The position numbers and the translations under genes are program-made. Below, piece after piece: positions 1 through 7,163 of a stretch of DNA of 64,000 bases. The notes beneath the pieces were generated by a model. It did no database searches. It worked only from the letters and a program-made list of their open reading frames with translations, and had not been told where the DNA came from. The stretch lies in assembly GCF_007751715.1 (NCBI RefSeq), contig NZ_CP036292.1, forward strand, positions 1,302,001 to 1,366,000. The letters are read 5' to 3'. The stretch's first letter is position 1. Every line of letters starts with the position of its first letter. Origin of the DNA: Rosistilla oblonga (GTDB lineage: Bacteria; Planctomycetota; Planctomycetia; Pirellulales; Pirellulaceae).

Positions 1-1302
1 GGGATGCGGTTCACCGATTTTTATGCCGCGGGAGCTGTCTGTTCGCCGACACGATGTGCGCTCCAATCGGGACAGAACCAAGCTCGGATCGGGATCACCG
101 CTCACATCCCCGGGCACTGGCGTCCGTTTGAACGGGTGATCACGCCGCAGACGACGATGGCCTTGCCGTTGGATACCGTCACGGTGGGCGAATCGATGCA
201 GCAGGCGGGATATAAGACCGGATATATCGGCAAGTGGCACCTAGGAGATTCGCCCGGCTTCCTCCCCGATCGCCAAGGCTATGAATATTCGGCGGTCATC
301 AACGGCCCGCATCTGCCGGGCAAGTTTCGCGTCGCCGGACGCAAGGACATCAAACCGAAGCCGGGGCAATATCGGACCGACTTCGAAGCCGATCTGTGTG
401 TCGACTTCATCGAGCAGAACAAATCGAAGCCCTTCTTTTTGATGCTCTCTCCGTTTGCGGTTCACATCCCGCTTGGAGCGATGTCCGAAAAGGTGCAGAA
501 GTATCAAGACAAAGCAAAGGCGACGGGGCGCGAGCTGCCCAATCCGATCTACGCCGCGATGATCGAGCATTGCGATGACATGGTCGGCCGGATCGTCGAC
601 GCGGTCGAAGCTCAAGGGCTGACCGAAAAGACGATGATCGTCTTCACCTCCGATAACGGCGGGTTGTATCGACGCTACGATTACCGTCCTGCCGCCGATG
701 ACAACGTCAGTTCGCTGGCACCGCTGAAAGGCGAAAAGGGATCGTTGCACGAGGGAGGTGTCCGCGTGCCGTTGATCGTCAAATATCCAGCCAAGGTTGC
801 CGCCGGTGGCGTCTGTGCCGAACCGACGATCAGCTACGATTTCTACCCGACGTTTGTCGAACTCGCCGGCGGCAGCTTGCCGGCGAATCAGACGATCGAT
901 GGCGTCTCGTTGCTGCCATTGTTGGAGAAGCCCGATGCGACGCTACCCCGTTCCGCCTTGCATTGGCACTATCCGCACTACCACCACGATCGCCCTGCCA
1001 GCAGTATCCGTGAGCGCGATTGGAAGCTGATCGAATATCTCGATGGGACCGGCGATGTCGAGCTTTATCACATTGCGTCGGACATCGGTGAAAGCGAGAA
1101 CCTTGTCGAAGAGAAAGCCGGCCGCGCGGCCGATCTGCGTCGCAAGTTGGCGACCTGGCGACATGAGGTCTCGGCTCGGATGCCAATCCCCAATCCCAAC
1201 TACGATCCCGCCCGCGCCGATCAGTGGTGGAGTTTGCGATCGGGAAAACCTGTCGACAGCGATAGCCGAAAACGCTTTCCGCCGACCGAAAAAGATCTGT
1301 AG
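1..1302 (+). CDS. Sulfatase (arylsulfatase-like), 5' end outside the window
   Basis: Hydrolyses sulfate esters, probably on polysaccharides, after export. The reading frame is open from base 1, and the formylglycine motif C-S-P-T-R is only about 13 codons in (Cys codon 40-42). Sulfatases usually carry about 60-80 residues before this motif (signal peptide and the first Asp-Asp metal site), so the true start lies upstream and the internal ATG at 4 is not the start. Visible family motifs are the GKWHLG Lys/His motif (codons near 229-246), the late Asp-Asn metal pair in TSDNGG (near 650-660), and the C-terminal sulfatase subdomain up to a TAG stop. It converges on purD across a repeat array. Substrate cannot be read from the sequence. 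Confidence 0.93.
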   Translation, partial: GMRFTDFYAAGAVCSPTRCALQSGQNQARIGITAHIPGHWRPFERVITPQTTMALPLDTVTVGESMQQAGYKTGYIGKWHLGDSPGFLPDRQGYEYSAVINGPHLPGKFRVAGRKDIKPKPGQYRTDFEADLCVDFIEQNKSKPFFLMLSPFAVHIPLGAMSEKVQKYQDKAKATGRELPNPIYAAMIEHCDDMVGRIVDAVEAQGLTEKTMIVFTSDNGGLYRRYDYRPAADDNVSSLAPLKGEKGSLHEGGVRVPLIVKYPAKVAAGGVCAEPTISYDFYPTFVELAGGSLPANQTIDGVSLLPLLEKPDATLPRSALHWHYPHYHHDRPASSIRERDWKLIEYLDGTGDVELYHIASDIGESENLVEEKAGRAADLRRKLATWRHEVSARMPIPNPNYDPARADQWWSLRSGKPVDSDSRKRFPPTEKDL

Positions 1303-1350
1303 GGTGAGCGGATTGGGGCGCGATCAATCGAGCGAGTGAAGTCGTAGCGC

Positions 1351-2290
1351 TTCACCCTCCCCCAAACGCAGTTTGGAAGGGGAGGGTCGGACGAGCGAAG
1401 CGAAGTTCGGGGAGGGGCGTCGCGCGGCGTTCGCTCCTGTCCGATGTGTTGTTAGACCCTCCCCGGAAAACGTCGCTAAACGCTCGTTTTCCGACCCTCC
1501 CTGCTTCACTGGGCGAGTGAAGTTGTAGCACTTCACCCTCCCCCAAACGCAGTTTGGAAGGGGAGGGTCGAACGAGCGAAGCGAAGTTCGGGGAGGGGCG
1601 TCGCGCGGCGTTCGCTCCTGTCCGATGTGTTGTTAGGCCCTCCTCGGAAAACGTCGCTAAACGCTCGTTTTCCGACCCTCCCAGCTTCGCTGGGCGAATG
1701 AAGTTGTAGCACTTCACCCTTCCCGCAAACGCAGTTTGGAAGGGGAGGGGCGAACGAGCGAAGCGAAGTTCGGGGAGGGGCGTCGCGCAGCGGTCGCTCC
1801 TGCCCGATGTGTTGTTAGGCCCTCCCCGGAAAACGTCGCTAAACGCTCGTTTTCCGACCCTCCCAGCTTCGCTGGGCGAGTGGAGTTGTGTCGCTTCACC
1901 GTTCCTCAAACTGAGTTTGGAAGGGGAGGGGCGGACGAGCGAAGCGAAGTTCGGGGAGGGGCGTCGTGCGGCGTTCGCTCCTGTCCGATGTGTTGTTAGA
2001 CCCTCCCCGGAAAACGTCGCTAAAGGCTCGTTTTCCGACCCTCCCTGCTTCGCTGGGCGAGTGAAGTCGTAGCGCTTCACCCTCCCTCAAACGCAGTTTG
2101 GAAGGGGAGGGTCGAACGAGCGACGCGAAGTTCGGGGAGGGGCGTCGCGCGGCGTTCGCTCCTGTTCGATGTGTTGTTAGGCCGCTCCCCGGAAAACATC
2201 GCTAAACGCTCGTTTTCCGACCCTCCCAGCTTCGCTGGGCGAGTGAAGTCGTAGCGTTTCACCCTCCCCCAAACGCAGTTTGGAAGGGGG
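1351..2290 (+). repeat. Tandem array of a ~181-bp intergenic repeat, five copies plus a partial sixth
   Basis: Unit starts fall at about 1351, 1532, 1713, 1895, 2076 and 2258, a period of 181-182 bp; copies differ by scattered substitutions. Each unit opens with a long hairpin: an arm CCCTCCCCCAAAC, a GCA loop, then GTTTGGAAGGGGAGGG. A GAGCGAAGCGAAGTTCGGGG block follows, then a more variable middle, then a block containing CGCTCGTTTTCCGACCCTCCC. The array fills the gap between two convergent genes. Diverged copies in the opposite orientation occur at about 57.8-58.0 kb and 62.9-63.1 kb. Frames stay open across the repeat on both strands, but they follow the repeat and look non-coding. Confidence 0.9.
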
Positions 2291-2351
2291 ACACCGACGC
2301 CAGCGGATGCCGTGTCTCGTTGCAAGCCTTTGCTGAAAGCGGCGATGCAAA

Positions 2352-3638
2352 TTAAAGGGCTTTGTCGCTGATGTCCTTGCGGCACCAGGCGCCGGGCCAG
2401 CGGATCTGCTTCACCGCGGTATAGGCTTGCAGTTTGGCGTTGCTGATGCTGTTGCCAAGCGCTGTCACGCCCAGCACGCGTCCGCCGTCGGTTTGCACCG
2501 AACCTTGGGTCAGCTTGGTGCCGGCGTGGAAGACTTTGACATCTTTCAGTTTGGCAGCGTCGTGAAGGCCGGAGATCTCGCGGCCTTTGACGTAATCGCC
2601 GGGATAACCTTCGCTGGCCATCACCACGCAGATACTCGGGCGTTCGTCCCACTCCGGCGGATCGATATCGATCAAGCGACCGTCGGCGACAGCTTCCAAG
2701 ATGTCCATGATGTCGCTCTTCAGACGCATCAGCAGCGGTTGGCATTCGGGGTCGCCGAATCGCACGTTGTATTCGAGCACCTTGGGGCCGGTCGAGGTGA
2801 TCATCAAGCCAGCGTACAAAACGCCTTTGAACGGACGGCGGTTGCGTTTCATCGCGTGAACCGTCGGGACGATGATGTCCTCTTGGATCATCTCGATCAT
2901 CTTCTCGTCGACGATCGGCGTCGGGCAATAAGCTCCCATGCCGCCGGTGTTGGGACCTTTGTCGCCGTCGTAAGCTGGCTTGTGATCTTGAGCGGCGGGG
3001 AGCATCACGATCGCATTGCCGTCGGTGATCGCTAGGATGCTCGCTTCTTGACCGATCAAACGGTCTTCGATGATCAGCTCGTTGCCGGCTTCGCCAAATT
3101 CGCGCTGTCGCGTGATTCGGTCGATCGCGTCGAGAGCGTCTTCACGAGTCGAACAGACGATCACGCCTTTACCCGCGGCCAAGCCGTCGGCTTTGACGAC
3201 CACGGGGACTGAGGAGTTCTCTTCGGGGTAGCGGTCTTTGATGAACCGCGCCGCATCGTCGCCGGTGCGGAAGGTTTGGTAGTCGGCGGTCGGGATGTCG
3301 GCAGCTTTCAGCAGGTTCTTGCAGAAGACTTTGCTCCCTTCCAGTTCCGCCGCGGCGGCGGAGGGGCCAAATGCGCGAAGGCCCGCGGCTTCCAAAGCGT
3401 CGACTAGCCCGTTGACCAAGGGGACTTCGGGGCCGACGACCGTCAGGTCGATCGATTCGCGGCGGGCGAAATTGACCAAGCCCTCGGTGTCATCCGCACT
3501 GATTGGGACGTTGGTCGCATCGACACCGGTTCCCGCGTTTCCAGGGGCTACAAAAACCTGTGAAACACGCGGGCTCATGCCAATCTTCCAGGCAAGCGCA
3601 TGTTCGCGTCCACCGTTGCCAACCACCAACACTTTCAT
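2352..3638 (-). CDS. purD: Phosphoribosylamine--glycine ligase (GAR synthetase)
   Basis: Second step of de novo purine synthesis: ATP-dependent ligation of glycine to phosphoribosylamine, in the cytoplasm. The N-terminus MKVLVVGNGGREHALAWK is the classic PurD opening. The ATP-grasp region includes VKADGLAAGKGV and the PNTGGMGAY stretch, followed by the EYNVRFGDPECQ metal/ATP site and a C-terminal PurD domain. From the ATG at 3638 the protein is 428 aa, normal for the family. The frame is open 15 codons further upstream, but homology begins at MKVLVV and a GGAG-type ribosome site lies just before it. The gene stands alone, divergent from the cupredoxin gene. Confidence 0.97.
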   Translation of the reverse strand: MKVLVVGNGGREHALAWKIGMSPRVSQVFVAPGNAGTGVDATNVPISADDTEGLVNFARRESIDLTVVGPEVPLVNGLVDALEAAGLRAFGPSAAAAELEGSKVFCKNLLKAADIPTADYQTFRTGDDAARFIKDRYPEENSSVPVVVKADGLAAGKGVIVCSTREDALDAIDRITRQREFGEAGNELIIEDRLIGQEASILAITDGNAIVMLPAAQDHKPAYDGDKGPNTGGMGAYCPTPIVDEKMIEMIQEDIIVPTVHAMKRNRRPFKGVLYAGLMITSTGPKVLEYNVRFGDPECQPLLMRLKSDIMDILEAVADGRLIDIDPPEWDERPSICVVMASEGYPGDYVKGREISGLHDAAKLKDVKVFHAGTKLTQGSVQTDGGRVLGVTALGNSISNAKLQAYTAVKQIRWPGAWCRKDISDKAL

Positions 3639-3950
3639 CAGTTTCGCTCCGCTCCCATCTGGGATTCTAAATTCTTCAGCCAACTCAGCGGATCCGCGTC
3701 TCGATTTCCCGATGGATTCGCACTTTTATTGCGATCATCCTACGTTCCGCAGCGATTCTGTGATAGCACCTTCTTTAGATGCACGGACCCTAATATCGAT
3801 GCACGTTCGGGGTGTGTGGTCCGTTGAATTGTCGCGATTCTGCCGAAGTGGCCAGGGTAAGGTCTTCCCTTTTTACGTTAAGGGTGTACAATGCTGTGCA
3901 GCCCACCAACTGCTAGGATCTTCCGTCCCCATATCCCACCTACCCGGATG

Positions 3951-3962
3951 GAACTGCAGTTC
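3951..3962. promoter_or_regulatory. Perfect 12-bp palindrome, possible operator
   Basis: GAACTGCAGTTC is a perfect dyad just downstream of a possible -10 box (3887-3892) and about 175 bp before the cupredoxin start. Position and symmetry fit a dimeric regulator site, but no regulator is identified and a 12-bp palindrome can arise by chance. Confidence 0.25.
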
Positions 3963-3982
3963 TAATTTTGCTCGTTCTATTC

Positions 3983-4027
3983 AGGCGTCGCCGCAGTTAT
4001 AATCCACATCTGCGGCGACGCCTTTTG
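3983..4027 (+). terminator. Terminator-like hairpin in the leader of the cupredoxin gene
   Basis: Arms AGGCGTCGCCGCAG (3983-3996) and CTGCGGCGACGCCT (4010-4023) pair perfectly over 14 bp around a 13-nt loop and are followed by TTTG. No plus-strand gene ends upstream of it, so it may be a leader attenuator rather than a gene-end terminator. The T-run is short, so termination efficiency is uncertain. Confidence 0.4.
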
Positions 4028-4136
4028 CTTGCACTTGGCGCTGCCGTTCGGACGGAGAAGAATTGACCCTCAAGCCCGACGCTTGTGCGTCGGCCCCAAA
4101 AAATCCGCAACACGATCTACGGAGCAACTGAGAAAC

Positions 4137-4907
4137 ATGCGATTTTTTATAATCTCGGCCTTTGTCGCCACCACGTTCCTTTCGGCCACTGCTGATGCCC
4201 AACAATGGGGCGATCTGAAGGTTAAGTTTGTCTTCAAGGGAGCCGCCCCCGACGCCGACAAGATCGCCGTCACCGTCGACAAAGAGTTCTGCGGCAAGCA
4301 CGACTTGGTCGATGAGTCGTTGGTTGTTGGCAAGGATGGCGGAATTCAAAACGTCGTCGTTTACGCATACGACGGACGCGGTGGAGTCAAATTGCCTGCG
4401 ATCCATCCCGATCTGGAAGGCAAGCCGAACACTCACGAACTGGCCAACAAAGATTGCCGCTTCGAGCCGCACATCGTGATCTGCAAAGCGGGCGACACGT
4501 TGAACGTGACCAACCCCGATCCCGTCGGTCACAACTGCAACTTGGCCTTCTTGGTCAACGCCGCTCAAAACTTCACCATTCCGCCGCTGAAGTCGAAGGA
4601 AGTGAAGTTGGACAACGCCGAACCTGCTCCGATTCCCGTCGCCTGCAACATCCACCCTTGGATGCAAGCGAAGGTTGTCGTTTTGGAACACCCCTACGCT
4701 GCCAAGTCGGATGAAAGCGGTACCTTGGTTATCAAGAACCTGCCAACTGGAAAGCTTGCTTTCCGTCTGTACCACGAAGCTGCGGGTCGTTTGAGCGGCT
4801 TGGAAGTTGCTGGCAGCGAAGTCAATCGCCGCAACGTCTTTGAAGTCGAAATCAAGCCAGGCGAAAACGATCTGGGCACCGTCGAACTCGACGCCAAACT
4901 GTTCTAA
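4137..4907 (+). CDS. Secreted cupredoxin-like protein with an intact type-1 copper site
   Basis: A 256-aa exported protein with an N-terminal signal peptide (about residues 1-21, ending ATADAQ). The middle has a plastocyanin/azurin-like fold signature with the four type-1 copper ligands: His132 (PVGHNCN) and Cys170, His173 and Met176 in ACNIHPWM. The C-terminal ~60 residues look like a carboxypeptidase-regulatory-type beta sandwich. Planctomycete homologues are often labelled methylamine utilization protein, but nothing here points to methylamine use. Start chosen at the ATG directly before the signal peptide; the frame is open further upstream but that stretch is arginine-rich leader. A probable electron carrier or copper protein, beside an SCO1-type copper chaperone. 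A strong terminator follows at 4943-4984. Confidence 0.85.
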   Translation: MRFFIISAFVATTFLSATADAQQWGDLKVKFVFKGAAPDADKIAVTVDKEFCGKHDLVDESLVVGKDGGIQNVVVYAYDGRGGVKLPAIHPDLEGKPNTHELANKDCRFEPHIVICKAGDTLNVTNPDPVGHNCNLAFLVNAAQNFTIPPLKSKEVKLDNAEPAPIPVACNIHPWMQAKVVVLEHPYAAKSDESGTLVIKNLPTGKLAFRLYHEAAGRLSGLEVAGSEVNRRNVFEVEIKPGENDLGTVELDAKLF

Positions 4908-4915
4908 GACCGATC

Positions 4916-5803
4916 GTGAATCTCCGCATTCTGCGAAATATCAACCGGCAGTCACCGCGATCGCGGCGGCTGCCGGTTTTTTCATGCGCCCGCCGCTGCG
5001 ATCGCTTTGCGTCGCTGCGCTCTCTAGGACTCGCTTTCCTAACGCTCTTGGTTGGCTTTGCTGGCCCGGCGCTCTCTGATGAAACCGATCGTTGGGGCGA
5101 CCTGACGATTCGGTTTGTCTACGACGGCGTCCCGCCTCAGCCCCAGCGGATCGCCGATCGCGTGGGCGAAGGGTTTTGTGGCGACAGTGCGATGGTCGAC
5201 GAAAGCTTAGTCGTCAACACGATCGATAAAGGGATTCGCGATCTGGTCGTCTACGCCTACGAGGGGCCTGGCGGCCGAGCGTTGCCAGCGGTCCATCCCG
5301 ATGCGGTCTCCGGCGGCAAGGCCTTTGAATTGGCGAACGTCAACTGCAACTATGTCCCTCGTGTTCTGGCGATCACTTCCGGCGATGCGCTTTCGGTCGT
5401 CAACACCGACGTGATCGGATACAGCACGATGCTGGGGTTCATGGCAAATCGGGCGGAGAGCCTTTCGTTGCCTCCCAACGCTCGAGCGGAACTAAGTCCG
5501 CAGCGGGCCGAGCCGGCGCCGATCCCTGTCGGCAGTCTGCTGTATCCTTGGATGAAAGCGCGGTTGTTGGTGTTGGATCATCGCTATGCGGGGATCTCCG
5601 ATGTGCATGGGCGGATGACGATCGGCCGCTTGCCGGCAGGCGTTAAGCTGGCGTTTCGGGTCTACCACGAAAGAGCCAGTTTGCGCGGGCTGAAGATCGG
5701 GGGGAGCGAGGTGAATCGTCGCGGCGTCTTTGAGCTGGAGATCCAGCCGGGAGAGAATGATCTGGGAACGGTCTCCATTTCCGCCGAGCGGTTTGGGCTT
5801 TGA
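4916..5803 (+). CDS. Paralogue of the upstream cupredoxin with the copper site lost
   Basis: Aligns over its length with the preceding protein (RWGDLTIRFVYDG against QWGDLKVKFVFKG; both end near PGENDLGTV). Copper ligands are replaced: His132 to Tyr169 (GYST), Cys170 to Ser207 and His173 to Tyr210 (GSLLYPWM); only the Met (213) remains. It should not hold type-1 copper. The only usable in-frame start is a GTG at 4916, 8 bp after the previous stop, giving a 30-residue Arg-rich segment before a hydrophobic signal-like stretch (about 34-54). A Rho-independent terminator hairpin lies inside this 5' coding segment. The frame is otherwise intact to 295 aa. It may be a non-copper structural or sensor paralogue, or early decay. 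Confidence 0.75.
   Translation: MNLRILRNINRQSPRSRRLPVFSCARRCDRFASLRSLGLAFLTLLVGFAGPALSDETDRWGDLTIRFVYDGVPPQPQRIADRVGEGFCGDSAMVDESLVVNTIDKGIRDLVVYAYEGPGGRALPAVHPDAVSGGKAFELANVNCNYVPRVLAITSGDALSVVNTDVIGYSTMLGFMANRAESLSLPPNARAELSPQRAEPAPIPVGSLLYPWMKARLLVLDHRYAGISDVHGRMTIGRLPAGVKLAFRVYHERASLRGLKIGGSEVNRRGVFELEIQPGENDLGTVSISAERFGL
4943..4984 (+). terminator. Intrinsic terminator after the cupredoxin gene
   Basis: Arms AACCGGCAG (4943-4951) and CTGCCGGTT (4970-4978), with GC-rich pairing possible inside the loop, run into TTTTTTC. Classic Rho-independent form, 36 bp after the cupredoxin stop. It lies within the first codons of the following paralogue, so that gene needs read-through or a promoter downstream of its own start. 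Confidence 0.8.
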
Positions 5804-5908
5804 TGGCGCTGGCCGACGGCCGCCGCAGCCACGCCCAAGCACTCCCGATTGGCGGGATTCGGCGGCGCTGCAGCCTGCGTTTTTCCAGGCGAGCGGTTAC
5901 AATAAATT

Positions 5909-5969
5909 GTCGCCTTTCGCTCCGCGAAAGTGCGAACCGCAAACGCACTTTCGCAGAGCGAAAGGCGAC
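5909..5969. repeat. 26-bp-arm inverted repeat (REP-like hairpin)
   Basis: Left arm 5909-5934 and right arm 5944-5969 are reverse complements with one mismatch, around a 9-nt loop. The core is CGCCTTTCGCTCCGCGAAAG. It sits between the cupredoxin paralogue and the SCO1 gene, 27 bp before the SCO1 start. There is no T-run, so it looks like a dispersed palindromic element rather than a terminator, though it would form a very stable RNA stem. Confidence 0.75.
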
Positions 5970-5995
5970 CATAAATAAGACATAAGAGAGAAATA

Positions 5996-6688
5996 ATGAA
6001 TCGCACGGCAATGCATGTGATGGTGATCTTGATCACCGGCATGGTGATTGGATTGATCGCCCGTTCTCGGCGGATCGAACGCGAGCAGGCGGAAGCGGCT
6101 CAGGTCCAGATGGAGGCCGAGGTTGCCGAAGCGGCTGTCGCGGAGCAGTCCGCTGCCAAGGAGCCGGTCGTGGTCGAAGGTGATGGTTGGTTGAGCGAGT
6201 TCGAGCTGACCGAACGCAGCGGCGAGACGGTGTCCAGTAAAGAACTGTTGGGACAACCGTATGTCGTCAGCTTTTTCTTCACGACCTGCCCCAGCACCTG
6301 CCCGATGCAAAATGAGAAGCTGAAGATTTTGCAGGAGGAGTTTTATGGGAAGGGAGTTCGCTTCTTGAGCATCAGTTGCGATCCCGAGATCGATACGCCC
6401 GAGGTGTTGTCGGAATACGCCAAGCGATTTGAGGCGGATAAGGACCAATGGCTGTTCCTGACCGGCGAACTGAATTACATCCGACGCGTGGGGGCGGAGG
6501 TGTTCCGGTTGCCGGTCAACCGACGCTTCCACACCGACCGTTTTGTTTTGGTCGGTGCCGATGGCGAGATCGTCGCGTTGTATGAATGGCCCGAACCGGA
6601 ACAGTTCGATCGGCTGAAGAAGGACATCGGCAAACTGCTTGCCGGCGAGAAGATCGATGACTCGAAGGACGAAGGAAATGCCAGCTAA
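5996..6688 (+). CDS. SCO1/SenC family copper chaperone
   Basis: Thioredoxin-fold copper metallochaperone that loads the CuA site of cytochrome c oxidase at the outer face of the membrane. 230 aa: an N-terminal membrane anchor (about 6-23), a charged Ala/Glu linker, then the Sco domain. Copper ligands are visible: Cys98 and Cys102 in CPSTCP, and His179 in RFHTDRF; the SISCDPE segment is also typical. The stop overlaps the next start (TAATG at 6686-6690), so it is translationally coupled to a DUF420 gene, as in oxidase assembly clusters. Oxidase structural genes are not in the window. Confidence 0.93.
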   Translation: MNRTAMHVMVILITGMVIGLIARSRRIEREQAEAAQVQMEAEVAEAAVAEQSAAKEPVVVEGDGWLSEFELTERSGETVSSKELLGQPYVVSFFFTTCPSTCPMQNEKLKILQEEFYGKGVRFLSISCDPEIDTPEVLSEYAKRFEADKDQWLFLTGELNYIRRVGAEVFRLPVNRRFHTDRFVLVGADGEIVALYEWPEPEQFDRLKKDIGKLLAGEKIDDSKDEGNAS

Positions 6689-7143
6689 TGGAATGGTTAG
6701 CGAGTAATCTGCCGCACGCGACTGCGTCGCTGAACAGCCTGGCGACGGTGCTGTTGGTGATCGGGTTGGTGATGGTCAAGCGAGGGAACTTGAAGGCCCA
6801 TCGCAATGTGATGATCACATGTTTTGCCGTCAGCGGCCTGTTCCTGGCGTTGTATCTGTTGCACAAGGTCGCTTTGTTCCAGACAACCGGTTCGCCCAAT
6901 CGGCGGTTCCCAACCGATGTCTCCAGCGCCGCGAGAACCGTCTATTTTACGATCCTTGGAACGCACCTGTTGCTTGCGATCACGGTGCCGCCGTTGGCGA
7001 TCGCTGCGATCGTGCAGGGATTGAAAGACAATCGTGAGAAGCATCGCAAGATCGTCCGATTCGCCTTTCCGATCTGGCTGTACGTATCGATCACCGGCGT
7101 GGTCGTCTACTACATGTTGTACTGGGCCTATCCTGTCGCTTAG
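6688..7143 (+). CDS. DUF420 family membrane protein, oxidase assembly-associated
   Basis: A 151-aa protein with four predicted membrane helices (about 14-30, 41-61, 86-108 and 127-147) and the conserved LKAHRNVM segment after the first helix. DUF420 proteins, including CtaM-like members, occur with haem-copper oxidase and SCO genes and are thought to assist oxidase assembly. It starts inside the SCO1 stop codon, implying translational coupling. The charged loop around GSPNRRFPT is expected on the external side. No catalytic motif is visible; the role is inferred from family and context. Confidence 0.87.
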   Translation: MEWLASNLPHATASLNSLATVLLVIGLVMVKRGNLKAHRNVMITCFAVSGLFLALYLLHKVALFQTTGSPNRRFPTDVSSAARTVYFTILGTHLLLAITVPPLAIAAIVQGLKDNREKHRKIVRFAFPIWLYVSITGVVVYYMLYWAYPVA

Positions 7144-7163
7144 CTGAAAAGGCTGCCCATTTG

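Larger units (their letters stand above)
3639..4136. other. Divergent intergenic region between purD and the cupredoxin gene
   Basis: About 500 bp with no convincing reading frame. It must hold the purD promoter (-) and the cupredoxin promoter (+). On the plus strand a TACAAT hexamer at 3887-3892 is a plausible -10 box, though no good -35 is visible. Downstream are a perfect 12-bp palindrome (3951-3962), a 14-bp-stem hairpin followed by T residues (3983-4023), and a short hairpin CCGACGC-TTGT-GCGTCGG near 4077-4094. Together they suggest a structured 5' leader ahead of the cupredoxin gene. Confidence 0.5.

Noticed and set aside
1352-2080. Long minus-strand frame and several nested frames across the repeat array
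   Set aside because: They follow the 181-bp repeat period, use several frames, and encode repeated low-complexity sequence with no domain. They exist because the repeat lacks stops, not because it is coding.
1351-2290. CRISPR-like array
   Set aside because: The unit is ~181 bp and repeated throughout with only scattered changes; there are no short equal repeats with unique spacers and no cas genes.
4029-4136. Longer N-terminus for the first cupredoxin
   Set aside because: The extra codons are Arg-rich, contain the leader hairpin, and would bury the signal peptide; the ATG at 4137 gives a normal exported protein.
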